DNA of 45,011 nt from Acutalibacter sp. Lineage in GTDB: Bacteria; Bacillota; Clostridia; Oscillospirales; Acutalibacteraceae. This document shows, one piece after another, positions 16,214-24,417 of the stretch. The translations under genes and the position numbers were made by a program. The notes under the pieces were generated by a model that was not told the origin of the DNA, did no database searches, and was given only the letters and a program-made list of their open reading frames with translations. Numbering within the stretch: the stretch's first letter is position 1; each line of letters starts with the position of its first letter. The stretch lies in contig JAFLRP010000154.1 in NCBI GenBank assembly GCA_022511515.1, positions 1 through 45,011 of the forward strand, given 5' to 3'.

Positions 16214-16462
16214 GTGAGGTTTCGGAAAGAGGGCTCGGTGATGTCCGTGGACCTGCACGGAGTCTATCTGGAGGACGCCAAGGATATCCTCTTAAACTGG
16301 CTGGATCACCCTCACCCCGGCATTACAGAGCTGCGGGTGATCCACGGCTCCAACCGGGGGACCGTCCTGCGGGACATGGTGCGGGAGGAGCTTTCCCACC
16401 CCAAGATCAAGTCAAAGCTCCCCACCCTCAACCCCGGGGAGACAAGATTACTTCTGAAATAA
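16214..16462 (+). CDS. Small Smr-domain protein
   Basis: 82 residues, essentially a stand-alone Smr domain. 'DLHGVYLEDAKDIL' and 'ELRVIHGSNRGTVLRDMV' are the conserved DLHG and HGxxxG motifs of the MutS2 C-terminal nuclease domain. Stand-alone Smr proteins are thought to act on nucleic acids. The GTG at 16214 has an AGAGG site inside the previous gene; an ATG at 16241 would remove nine residues and still keep the domain. It is co-transcribed with the MFS gene, without functional logic that I can see. Confidence 0.8.
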   Translation: MRFRKEGSVMSVDLHGVYLEDAKDILLNWLDHPHPGITELRVIHGSNRGTVLRDMVREELSHPKIKSKLPTLNPGETRLLLK

Positions 16463-16467
16463 GCAAG

Positions 16468-16500
16468 GACGGTGAAGCGCCTGCTTTACCGTCTTTTTTT
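16468..16500 (+). terminator. Terminator after the MFS/Smr operon
   Basis: An 11-bp stem with one G-T pair (16468-16478 with 16483-16493), GGTGAAGC type, followed by seven T. Confidence 0.9.
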
Positions 16501-16553
16501 GCGTTTGTTTTACGCTATTTAAATAAAATTTATTGTAATGCGATAAATAATAC

Positions 16554-16582
16554 TTGACATACGAAAAATCGAATGGTATAGT
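16554..16582 (+). promoter_or_regulatory. Strong promoter of the DUF2975 gene
   Basis: TTGACA (16554-16559), a 17-base spacer and TATAGT (16577-16582), with TG at 16574-16575 (extended -10). Confidence 0.8.
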
Positions 16583-16616
16583 AAGAAAAAATCAAAAGCA
16601 AAGAGAGGTTCTGCTT

Positions 16617-17096
16617 ATGAAACAGAGTACGCTTTCCAAATGGCTCAAGCTGATCCTTGCCGGATTGGGTGTTTGCGGCATCATCATTTATGCCCTTGTC
16701 ATTCCCATGCTGGCAGAAACCATGGTGGACAAATATCCGGAATTCAACGGCTGGAAATGGCCATGGCTGATTTTAATTTGGGTCACCGCCCTCCCCTGCT
16801 ATTCCGCCCTTGTCCTCGGCTGGAAAATTGCGGCGAACATCGGCGCGGACCATTCTTTTTCCCTGTCCAACGCATCGCTGCTGAAATGGATCGCAATTTT
16901 GGCGGCCGTGGATTCCGCCGTTTTCTTTGTCGGAAATCTCGTGTATCTGCTGCTCAGCATGAATCATCCCAGCGTCGTTTTGTTCTCGCTGCTGATCGTG
17001 TTTTTAGGCGTGGCCATCTCTGTAGCGTCCGCAGCGTTGTCCCACCTGGTCAGGAAAGCCGCCGAGCTTCAGACCCAGAGCGATTTGACAATATAA
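16617..17096 (+). CDS. DUF2975-family membrane protein
   Basis: 159 residues with four hydrophobic helices (about 12-32, 47-70, 85-110 and 115-140), matching the size and layout of DUF2975 proteins. These small integral membrane proteins are almost always encoded next to a short Cro/YozG-type HTH regulator, as here (next gene, same strand). Function unknown; the pairing suggests a membrane signal coupled to the regulator. The ATG at 16617 has a GAGAGG site; the frame extends upstream only across the promoter. Confidence 0.8.
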   Translation: MKQSTLSKWLKLILAGLGVCGIIIYALVIPMLAETMVDKYPEFNGWKWPWLILIWVTALPCYSALVLGWKIAANIGADHSFSLSNASLLKWIAILAAVDSAVFFVGNLVYLLLSMNHPSVVLFSLLIVFLGVAISVASAALSHLVRKAAELQTQSDLTI

Positions 17097-17113
17097 CGGG
17101 AAAGTGGAGGCAA

Positions 17114-17223
17114 AAGATTGAAAACAAATTTTCAATCTTCACGGTTTTGCGGCTTTTGCCGCATAAATAACGCGGCAAAGGCCGCAATTCCCGAAGAAAG
17201 GAGGCTTTCGCCAAAGCGAAAGC
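17114..17223 (+). promoter_or_regulatory. Four consecutive hairpins between DUF2975 and the HTH gene
   Basis: Perfect inverted repeats stand in a row: 17114-17124 with 17129-17139 (11 bp), 17148-17153 with 17158-17163 (6 bp), 17172-17176 with 17181-17185 (5 bp), and 17204-17211 with 17216-17223 (8 bp). The last begins at the final G of an AAGGAGG site (17198-17204) and sits between that site and the HTH start at 17236. Confidence 0.6.
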
Positions 17224-17235
17224 AACAATTATAAT

Positions 17236-17466
17236 ATGGAAGGCGAAATTTTATTCAACATCGATGTGATGCTGGCAAAGCGCAAGATGAGCGTGACCGA
17301 GCTGGCAGAAAAGGTAGGCATCACCATCACCAATATTTCAATTTTGAAAAACGGCAAGGCCAAGGCGCTGAAAATCTCCACCCTTGCAAAGCTTTGCGCC
17401 GCCTTGGACTGCCAGCCGGGGGATATTTTAGAGTACAAAAAGACAGAGAATGGAGCCTTGCGCTGA
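17236..17466 (+). CDS. Small XRE/Cro-type HTH regulator (YozG-like)
   Basis: 76 residues, a single helix-turn-helix: 'LFNIDVMLAKRKMSVTELA' followed by 'ITITNISILKNGKAKALKI' and ending with 'ALDCQPGDILEY', the YozG family tail. These regulators accompany DUF2975 membrane proteins and probably control the same operon. The ATG at 17236 gives the normal N-terminus. The only strong ribosome site is about 31 bases upstream, separated from the start by a hairpin, so translation may be structure-dependent. Confidence 0.85.
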   Translation: MEGEILFNIDVMLAKRKMSVTELAEKVGITITNISILKNGKAKALKISTLAKLCAALDCQPGDILEYKKTENGALR

Positions 17467-17537
17467 TTTTCCTGACACGCTAAAAAGGGAATGAAAACAG
17501 AGCGAAAAAATCTGTTCCGATACCGGGGAGATTTGTG

Positions 17538-18899
17538 ATGTATATCAAGCTGATTCAACCGAAAATGAAAAAGAGACCGATGGACACCGACATCAAGATC
17601 CACATGGCCCCGCCCCTCGGTCTTTTAACCATTGTCAATATGCTCCGTGCGAAACATCATGTCACGCTGGAAAATGAGAATATTCAGAAGATCAACTACG
17701 ACGATCACCCTGATCTTGTGGGTATTTCTGTTACGGTTGACACCTTTCCCCGTGCGGTGGAAATTGCCGAACGGTTCAGAAAGCAGGGCGTAACCGTCAT
17801 AGCCGGAGGGATCCACATCACCACTGCTTTTGACACGATCCCGGAACATTGCTTTGACGCCCTATGTATCGGCGCGGCGGAAGGAACATGGTATAATATC
17901 GTCGATGACTTCAAAAATGGGAGACTGAAAAAGGTCTACCGCTGCAGCGGCAAGCTGCAGGGCAGGGATATCGTCTCCCCGGCATACGATTTTGTTGACA
18001 AGGACAAATATCTTTACTGCAATGTGGTGCACACAAGCCGGGGCTGCCCGTTCCGCTGCGATTTCTGCTATAACAGCGCTGCCGAGCGCAGCTATGTGAA
18101 CCGCAGCATGGACGCTGTGATCGATGATATCAGAGCGATCCGTTCCAAACACATCCTGTTCATTGACGATAATTTCGCCGGAAATCCCGGGTGGACAAAA
18201 GAATTTTTGAGTAAAATAAAGCCTATGAACCTCAAATGGAACGCCGCAGTGTCCATCAACGTGGCCGACGATCCGGAGCTTCTGGATCTGATGCGGGACA
18301 GCGGCTGTCAAAGTCTGTTTATCGGCTTTGAAAGCATCCAACCGGAATCGATCAGCGGGGTACATAAGGTGCAAAACAGCGCCGCCGATTATGAACGGGC
18401 CGTAAAAGCTGTTCACGACAGAGGCATTATGATCAACGGCAGCTTTGTGTTCGGCCTGGACGGAGATACTCCCGAGACCTTTGACGCCACGCTGGAGTGG
18501 ATCGTCCAAAATAAAATAGAGACGGTTACCTCCCACATTTTAACGCCGTATCCGGGCACGGTACTCTATGAGCAGATGAAATCCCAAGGGCGTATCACCA
18601 CCGACGATCTGTCCCTTTACAATACGGCAAATGTGGTATTTAAACCGCTTCATATGACGCCGGAAGAATTGTATCGCGGATATATCCGCATCTATAAGCA
18701 GGTTTACAGCTTGAAAAATATCCTCAGACGCATGCCGGAAGCGAAGCACCAGCGGGCGCCGTATCTGCTGTTTAACCTGCTGTACAGAAAGTTTGGAAAA
18801 GCGACGGATCTGCTTTGCAAAATGATCACCTACCGGCGGATCGGCGTCATTGCCCAATTCGCGTCGCACTATTTGAAGCGGGAAAGAACGCGGCAATAA
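17538..18899 (+). CDS. B12-binding-domain radical SAM protein
   Basis: 453 residues. The N-terminal third (about 20-135) is a Rossmann-like cobalamin-binding fold with 'DLVGISVTVDTFPRAVEIA' and 'VTVIAGGIHIT'. The radical SAM core follows with CxxxCxxC at Cys170, Cys174 and Cys177 ('RGCPFRCDFC'), then 'LFIGFESIQPESI'. The architecture is that of the BchE/anaerobic cyclase-like group, whose members methylate or rearrange lipids, antibiotics and cofactors. The ATG at 17538 has GGGGAG 7 bases upstream. No partner biosynthetic genes are adjacent, so the substrate is unknown. It lies 71 bases after the HTH gene without an obvious promoter, so it may be in the same transcript. Confidence 0.85.
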   Translation: MYIKLIQPKMKKRPMDTDIKIHMAPPLGLLTIVNMLRAKHHVTLENENIQKINYDDHPDLVGISVTVDTFPRAVEIAERFRKQGVTVIAGGIHITTAFDTIPEHCFDALCIGAAEGTWYNIVDDFKNGRLKKVYRCSGKLQGRDIVSPAYDFVDKDKYLYCNVVHTSRGCPFRCDFCYNSAAERSYVNRSMDAVIDDIRAIRSKHILFIDDNFAGNPGWTKEFLSKIKPMNLKWNAAVSINVADDPELLDLMRDSGCQSLFIGFESIQPESISGVHKVQNSAADYERAVKAVHDRGIMINGSFVFGLDGDTPETFDATLEWIVQNKIETVTSHILTPYPGTVLYEQMKSQGRITTDDLSLYNTANVVFKPLHMTPEELYRGYIRIYKQVYSLKNILRRMPEAKHQRAPYLLFNLLYRKFGKATDLLCKMITYRRIGVIAQFASHYLKRERTRQ

Positions 18900-18915
18900 A
18901 AATATTTTGCAAAAC

Positions 18916-18950
18916 AAAACAGGATGCCCCACTGTGAGGCATCCTGTTTT
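18916..18950. terminator. Bidirectional terminator between radical SAM gene and ABC operon
   Basis: A 13-bp perfect stem (18916-18928 with 18938-18950) with T-rich flanks on both strands. The two transcription units converge here. Confidence 0.88.
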
Positions 18951-18962
18951 TGCTGTTATCTT

Positions 18963-19928
18963 TTACAATACCGTTTCCTTTACGCAGTGGCAGGCGCAGA
19001 GTCTACCGGGGGAAATTCCCCGCAGGACGGGCTTTTCCGTTTTGCAGATTTCCATGCACTCCGGGCAGCGGGTGTGGAACGGGCAGCCCGCAGGTGGATT
19101 TGCCGGGCTGGGCAAGTCGCCGGTCAATAAAATGGGGGCTTTCTCCCCTTCCGCCGCCAAAGCGGCGGAAAACAGTGCCTTAGTGTAGGGGTGCAGGGGT
19201 GCCCGGGAAATTTCCTCACTGTTTCCCAGCTCTACCAAATTGCCCAAATACATGACGCCGATGCGGTCGGACAGGTAGGAAATGACATTCAAATCGTGGG
19301 AGATGAAAAGGTAGGTCAAACCGAAAGTCTCCCGCAGTTCGGAAAGCAGGTTCAGCACTTGAGCCTGCACGGAAACGTCCAGCGCCGACACCGGCTCGTC
19401 GCACACCACGAATTCCGGCTCCAAAATCAGCGCCAGGGCGATGGCCACCCGCTGCCGCTGCCCGCCGGAAAGCTCCTCCGGCCAGCGGTCGTAGCAGCCC
19501 TCATCCAGCCCCACAGCGGCCAGCATCTGGAGCGCTTTTTTCTTTCGCTCCTCTTTGCCGGTACACAATTTGTGAACAATTAAGGGCTCCTCCAGCAGCC
19601 ACCCCACTTTTTTGACCGTGTCGATGGAGGCGTAAGGGTCCTGAAAAATGATCTGCGCTCGACCACAAAGTTTTTGGAATTCCTTCCGCTTGGGGGCAGT
19701 CACGTCCTGCCCGTCCAGCAGAATTTTCCCCGCCGTGGGTTCGATGAGATGCACCAGCATCTGCCCCAGCGTGGATTTCCCGCAGCCGGATTCTCCCACC
19801 AGCCCGAAAATTTCTCCTTTGTTTATCGTAAAGGAAAAGTCGGAGACTGCCAAAATCCTGTCTTTTCCCTGCCGGAATTCCTTTGTCAGGTGTTCTGTTT
19901 GCAGCAAAGGTATGCGGTGTTCTCTCAT
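18963..19928 (-). CDS. Oligopeptide/dipeptide ABC transporter ATPase (OppF/DppF type)
   Basis: 321 residues. Walker A 'GESGCGKST', signature 'LSGGQRQRVAIA', Walker B 'FVVCDEPVSALD', and the C-terminal oligo_HPY extension 'PLHPYTKALFSA' with a cysteine cluster ('CPFHTRCPECMEIC', then 'CACHC'). It energises import together with the other ATPase. The start ATG overlaps the stop of the preceding ATPase gene by 4 bases. It is the last gene of a five-gene operon. Peptide versus nickel specificity cannot be told from the ATPase. Confidence 0.93.
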   Translation of the reverse strand: MREHRIPLLQTEHLTKEFRQGKDRILAVSDFSFTINKGEIFGLVGESGCGKSTLGQMLVHLIEPTAGKILLDGQDVTAPKRKEFQKLCGRAQIIFQDPYASIDTVKKVGWLLEEPLIVHKLCTGKEERKKKALQMLAAVGLDEGCYDRWPEELSGGQRQRVAIALALILEPEFVVCDEPVSALDVSVQAQVLNLLSELRETFGLTYLFISHDLNVISYLSDRIGVMYLGNLVELGNSEEISRAPLHPYTKALFSAALAAEGEKAPILLTGDLPSPANPPAGCPFHTRCPECMEICKTEKPVLRGISPGRLCACHCVKETVL

Positions 19929-20911
19929 CCGTCCACCTCCCTGTTCCCGTCAAAGCACCGTGCGGCATGATCTCCCTGCCGAATTTCCGGGGGATTTTTC
20001 GTTTTGCAAACATCCTGTTTTCTTTCACAGCGGTCGTAAAAGGGACAGCCCTCTCCCCGCCGCTCCGACAGGGACGACACCGTGCCCGGAATGGGGCGCA
20101 GCCGGCTTCCCCGCTTTTCCGGGGAAGGGATGGACGCCACCAGTCCCTTGGTGTAGGGGTGGATGGGACGGGACAGCACGCCCTTTACCGGTCCGCTTTC
20201 CACCACTTGTCCGGCATATAAGATATGTACCCGGCTGCACATGCGGCGGATCACACCTAAGTCGTGGGAGATCAGCAACACAGCCGTGCCCAGCTCCCGA
20301 TTCATGCGGCGGATCAGCTCCATAATCTGGGCTTGGATGGTCACGTCCAAAGCCGTTGTGGGCTCGTCGGCAATGAGCAGCGACGGGCGGTTGATCAGCG
20401 CCAGGGCAATCATCACCCTTTGTCTCATTCCGCCGGAAAGCCGGTGGGGATATTCGTGATACAGCCGCTTTGCGTCCGGCAATCCCACCCATTCCATCAT
20501 GGACAGGGTCTCCTTTTTCGCTTCCTGCCGGGACATTCCGTGGGTAATTGCGGCTTCAAAAATCTGCTTTCCCACCTTCATCAGGGGATTCAGAGCCGTC
20601 ATGGGCTCTTGAAAAATCATAGACATCTTTTTGCCCCGGTACTGCTCCCACTGGTCCTCATTTAGGCCCAACAGCTCTTTTCCCTGGAAATAAATCTGCC
20701 CGCTTGTGATTTTGGCTGTCTCCGGCTGCAAGCCCATGGCGGTCAGGGCTGTGGCGGTCTTACCGCAGCCGGATTCCCCCACTAACGCCACCATTTCGCC
20801 GGGCTCCACTTTCAAATTGAGCCCTTTGACAGCGGGAAAATATTGCCTGCCCACAGGGAATTCCACCGTCAGGTTTTCCACGGCCAGCACGGGAGGTTGT
20901 TTCTCACTCAC
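19925..20911 (-). CDS. Oligopeptide/dipeptide ABC transporter ATPase (OppD/DppD type)
   Basis: 328 residues. Walker A 'GESGCGKTA', signature 'LSGGMRQRVMIA', Walker B 'LLIADEPTTALD', and oligo_HPY tail 'PIHPYTKGLVASIP' with 'CPFYDRCERKQDVC'. The start is a GTG at 20911 with a perfect AGGAGGTGATC site. It overlaps the permease stop by 8 bases and the next ATPase by 4 bases, so all three are tightly coupled. Confidence 0.93.
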   Translation of the reverse strand: MSEKQPPVLAVENLTVEFPVGRQYFPAVKGLNLKVEPGEMVALVGESGCGKTATALTAMGLQPETAKITSGQIYFQGKELLGLNEDQWEQYRGKKMSMIFQEPMTALNPLMKVGKQIFEAAITHGMSRQEAKKETLSMMEWVGLPDAKRLYHEYPHRLSGGMRQRVMIALALINRPSLLIADEPTTALDVTIQAQIMELIRRMNRELGTAVLLISHDLGVIRRMCSRVHILYAGQVVESGPVKGVLSRPIHPYTKGLVASIPSPEKRGSRLRPIPGTVSSLSERRGEGCPFYDRCERKQDVCKTKNPPEIRQGDHAARCFDGNREVDG

Positions 20912-21731
20912 GACCGATCACCTCCTGCAGGCCGTCGCCCATCAGGTTAAAGCCCATCACCAAAAGGGTGATGGCAGCGGCGGGAACCAGTACATACCAG
21001 CCCGCCTGCAAAATGCAGGCCTGGGCTTCGCTCAGCATTTTTCCGAAGCTGGGGGTGGGGGGCTGAATACCCAGCCCCAAATAGCTGAGTCCCGCTTCGC
21101 TCATCACCGCCCCGGCAAAGCCCAGAGAGCAGGTGACGATCAGATCCGGCGCCACGTGGGGCAGAATGTGCAGGAAGATGATCCTGCCGTCCCCCGCGCC
21201 CCGGACCTTGGCGGCTTTCACAAATTCCGCTTCTCGGTATTTCAAAAACCCGCTTCGGGTGATTCTGGCAAACCGCGGCACGGACATGATGCCTAGGGCC
21301 AGTACCATGTTGCCCAGGCCCACGCCGAACACGGCAATGAGCATCAGCGCCAACAGCACGCCGGGGAATGCCATCTGCACGTCGATGAACTTCATAACGA
21401 TCTCGTCCAGCTTGCCCCCGTAGAACCCTGCCACGATGCCGATGATCCCGCCCAGCAGCAGCCCGGAAATGACCGCAGCCGCGCCGATCAAAAAGGAATA
21501 TCTTGCCCCCTCCATCATGCGGCTCAAAATATCCCGCCCGAATTGGTCCGTCCCCAGCGGGTGAGCGGGGGAGAAAAATTTCAACTTATTCGTGAGCTCC
21601 ATGGCTTCCGGATCGTAGGGCATCCAGAAAAAGCCCACCGCCGTCACAAGGAGCATCAGGCACACCATGGAAGCGCCGATCACAAAATTCTTTTTGCGCC
21701 GGCACTCTTTCCAGATTTCAGAAAATCTCAT
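20904..21731 (-). CDS. ABC transporter permease (OppC/DppC type)
   Basis: 275 residues. An N-terminal helix (about 18-36) and the periplasm-facing segment 'HPLGTDQFGRDILSRMM' are diagnostic of DppC/OppC. The BPD_transp_1 core has the EAA-type loop 'EFVKAAKVRGAGDGRIIFLHI'. AAAGGAGG lies before the ATG. It pairs with the adjacent DppB-type permease to form the membrane channel. Confidence 0.92.
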   Translation of the reverse strand: MRFSEIWKECRRKKNFVIGASMVCLMLLVTAVGFFWMPYDPEAMELTNKLKFFSPAHPLGTDQFGRDILSRMMEGARYSFLIGAAAVISGLLLGGIIGIVAGFYGGKLDEIVMKFIDVQMAFPGVLLALMLIAVFGVGLGNMVLALGIMSVPRFARITRSGFLKYREAEFVKAAKVRGAGDGRIIFLHILPHVAPDLIVTCSLGFAGAVMSEAGLSYLGLGIQPPTPSFGKMLSEAQACILQAGWYVLVPAAAITLLVMGFNLMGDGLQEVIGRE

Positions 21732-21747
21732 ACGCCCAACCTCCTTT

Positions 21748-22689
21748 TCACTTCAGTCTGATCCGGGGATCGATGACCGAATAGAGCAGGTCCACCCCAA
21801 AATTGCACACCACCACAATGCCCGCCAGATACAGCACCAACCCCTGAATCAGCGGCAGGTCTCTGGTGGAAATGGCGGTGGCAATGAGCTTGCCGATACC
21901 CGGCAAGGAAAAGACGTTTTCAATAATGATGCTGCCGCCCAGCACATCGGTGACGATCATGCCAAAAATAGTCAGCACGGGAATCAGGGAATTGCGGAGC
22001 ACGTGTCCCCACAGAACCCGATGGGAATTCACGCCCTTGCTGCGGGCAGTGCGGACATAGTCCTCCCCTGTCTGCCGCACCACGCTGGAACGCACATAGC
22101 GGATCAGCACCGCCGAGGAGCTGAAGGCGATAGCAACAGCGGGCAGCAGCAGGCTTCGCAGACACTCCAGCGGACTGACAGACCAGGAGGTATAGCCCAA
22201 AGAGGGCAGCCATTTCAGATGGACGGAAAAAATCTCAATGAGCACAATGCTCATGCAAAAGACAGGAACAGAAAGACCTAGCTGGGAGAGAAAGGTCACC
22301 GGCGCGGCATAGAGTTTTTTCCCGTGGCGCGCCAACCAAAGTCCCACAGGGATGCCGATCAGCGCCGTGAGGATCAGAGAAAAAATCGCCAGTGAAACAG
22401 TGACGGAAAGCCCGCCGAAAATGAGGGACGCCACCGGCTGCCGGTACTGGTACGAAATCCCCAAATCCCCTTGAAGCGCGCCCAGTACCCAGTTCAAAAA
22501 CCGCTCGGGAATGGGCTTGTCCGCGCCGATGGCAACGCGAAGCTGCTCCACCTGCAGCGGGTCGGCGTCCACGCCGAGAATGACGGTGGCGGGGTCGCCG
22601 GGCAGAATTTGAAACACGGCAAAGGTCACAAGGGATATCAAAAGCAGCGTGACAAGAAAGCCCGCTGTTTTTCTCAGGTAATATGCCAT
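21748..22689 (-). CDS. ABC transporter permease (OppB/DppB type)
   Basis: 313 residues with six predicted helices. The N-terminal 'LLISLVTFAVFQILPGDPA' and EAA loop 'EDYVRTARSKGVNSHRVLW' define DppB/OppB permeases. A GTG at 22698 is in frame, but the ribosome site AAGGA is only 2 bases from it; the ATG at 22689 has a workable 11-base spacing and is used. It is the second gene of the operon, after the binding protein. Confidence 0.92.
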   Translation of the reverse strand: MAYYLRKTAGFLVTLLLISLVTFAVFQILPGDPATVILGVDADPLQVEQLRVAIGADKPIPERFLNWVLGALQGDLGISYQYRQPVASLIFGGLSVTVSLAIFSLILTALIGIPVGLWLARHGKKLYAAPVTFLSQLGLSVPVFCMSIVLIEIFSVHLKWLPSLGYTSWSVSPLECLRSLLLPAVAIAFSSSAVLIRYVRSSVVRQTGEDYVRTARSKGVNSHRVLWGHVLRNSLIPVLTIFGMIVTDVLGGSIIIENVFSLPGIGKLIATAISTRDLPLIQGLVLYLAGIVVVCNFGVDLLYSVIDPRIRLK

Positions 22690-22716
22690 GTTTCTCACCG
22701 TCCTTTTTCACAAATG

Positions 22717-22748
22717 CCGGATATCCCTGTTTACGCAGAGATACCCGG
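22717..22748 (-). promoter_or_regulatory. Intercistronic stem-loop between binding protein and permease genes
   Basis: Arms 22717-22729 and 22736-22748 pair over 13 positions with two G-T pairs. No T-run follows. The position between a binding-protein gene and its permease gene suggests mRNA stabilisation or partial termination, giving more binding protein than permease. Confidence 0.55.
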
Positions 22749-22774
22749 TATTTTCAGTCAATGTTGTTAAAAGA

Positions 22775-24313
22775 TTATTCGTAGTACAGCGTGCTGAAAT
22801 CGTAGAACGTGACGGGATAGAATGTAAAGCCTTTTAAGTCCTTCCGGCAGGCCACGATCAGGTTGGGGTCGGTCAAATAGACGGCAGCCGCCTGCTCCGT
22901 GAGGATCTCCTGACAGCGCCGGTAGTCCTCCGCCCGCTTTGCATCGTCCAACTCCACTCTGGCGGCGGCGATGAGTTCGTCGTATTCCCCGTCTGCAAAG
23001 TGGAAGAAATTGCTGCGGTAAGTGCTCTCATATCGGCCCAAGACGGAATCGGGATCCAGCTTGCCGCTCAATCCCACCACGGTGGACTGATACTTGGCGT
23101 TCTGGTACACGTCCTCCAGCCAAGTGGCCCACTCAATCAGTTTGATTTCCGCATCAATGCCCACGGCATTAAGCTGCTGGGCAAGAACCTGAGCCGTGTC
23201 GATATGGGCCTGATAATTGGCGGGCACGGTGATGGTCATGGAGAAGCCGTCTTCGTATCCGGCCTCTTTCAAAAGCTCTTTCGCTTTGTCCACATCGTGG
23301 GGGTATGTACCCTCTAAATCGCTGTTATAGAACGCGCCCATCATGGGGCTGAAATTGCTGGGCAGCGGGGTGGCGTAGCCGTCAAACACGCCGTTCACGA
23401 TTTCATCTTGGTCGATGGCATAGCACACCGCCTGCCGCACCCGCACATCGTCAAAGGGCTCGCTCTCAAGATTCAAAAACAGGCTCTGCACCATGTTCTG
23501 GGGGGAATTGTAAATGTCGAAATCATTCTCCAGCACCGGAGCGTCCTCCGCATTGAGCATGGCGGCAATGTCCAACTGCCCGGAGCGCAGAGCGGCCACC
23601 ACGGCGGCCAAGTCGTCCATAATGTAGACCTCCACCCGATCCACCTGAGGCATGCGGCTGGGGCTTTCATTCTTGCCGTAGTAATCTTCATACTTTTCCA
23701 GCACCACCCGCTGAGAGGGGGTGTATTCCGCAAAACGGAACGGTCCTGCGCCCACGGGACTTGTCTCCTGCTCCTCGTAACCCTCCGGCAGCACCGCCAC
23801 AATAGCCAGAGAAAGGAAGGACGCGGAAAGCTCGCTGAGGTGAACTACAAAGGTGTAATCGTCAGGGGCTTCCATGCTTTCGATCATGTAGAATTTGGAG
23901 GTCAGCGGTTCTCCCCCGCCCAGTCCGGTCAGCTTGTTGTAGCTGTACAGCACGTCGCTTGATGTCATCTTCTGGCCGTTGTGGAACACCACGTCCTGCC
24001 GAAGGTGGAAGGTATAAGTCAGGCCGTCGCCGCTGATGTCCCAGCTTTCCGCCAGACCGGGAACAATCTTGCCGTCGGTATCGTAGAGGCAAAGCCCCTC
24101 GAACACATTGTGAAAAATGGCCTCCGTGTCGGTGGCGGAGGACAGCCACGGGTCAAGGCTGTCCGGGTCGGCGCTGATATTGATGCGCACGGTTTTCTGG
24201 TCTCCCTGACCGTTCTGGCCCTCGCAGCCCGCCAGAGAAATCCCCAGCGAAAGCGAAAGTGCAAGCACAAGAAGAATACAAAGAAGTCTTTGGAAGTAAG
24301 TGCGTTTTTTCAT
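22775..24313 (-). CDS. Peptide-type ABC transporter substrate-binding lipoprotein (family 5)
   Basis: 512 residues. Signal peptide with lipobox 'LAGC' and lipidation at Cys30. The mature part is a family 5 binding protein (OppA/DppA/NikA group): 'AESWDISGDGLTYTFHLRQD', 'FHNGQKMTSSDVLYSYN' and 'FDDVRVRQAVCYAIDQDEIV'. It captures peptides, or possibly nickel chelates, for the downstream BCDF components. It is the first gene of the operon, with a moderate promoter and an AAAGGA site. Confidence 0.92.
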   Translation of the reverse strand: MKKRTYFQRLLCILLVLALSLSLGISLAGCEGQNGQGDQKTVRINISADPDSLDPWLSSATDTEAIFHNVFEGLCLYDTDGKIVPGLAESWDISGDGLTYTFHLRQDVVFHNGQKMTSSDVLYSYNKLTGLGGGEPLTSKFYMIESMEAPDDYTFVVHLSELSASFLSLAIVAVLPEGYEEQETSPVGAGPFRFAEYTPSQRVVLEKYEDYYGKNESPSRMPQVDRVEVYIMDDLAAVVAALRSGQLDIAAMLNAEDAPVLENDFDIYNSPQNMVQSLFLNLESEPFDDVRVRQAVCYAIDQDEIVNGVFDGYATPLPSNFSPMMGAFYNSDLEGTYPHDVDKAKELLKEAGYEDGFSMTITVPANYQAHIDTAQVLAQQLNAVGIDAEIKLIEWATWLEDVYQNAKYQSTVVGLSGKLDPDSVLGRYESTYRSNFFHFADGEYDELIAAARVELDDAKRAEDYRRCQEILTEQAAAVYLTDPNLIVACRKDLKGFTFYPVTFYDFSTLYYE

Positions 24314-24380
24314 GTTCTACAGTTCCTTTCTTTGGGCAGCCCCTCCTGTGCCCGTGTGTTCAATTTTTTCACCAAGCCCT

Positions 24381-24409
24381 ATTATATCTAAAATACCGGA
24401 AAAAGGAAA
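24381..24409 (-). promoter_or_regulatory. Candidate promoter of the peptide ABC operon
   Basis: TATAAT (24381-24386) on the minus strand with a weak -35 TTTCCT (24404-24409) 17 bases upstream. It lies in the gap after the cysteine desulfurase gene. Confidence 0.45.
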
Positions 24410-24417
24410 GTCCTTTT

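Noticed and set aside
17114..17223. Possible short CRISPR array
   Set aside because: The inverted repeats differ from each other in sequence and length; there are no direct repeats or regular spacers.
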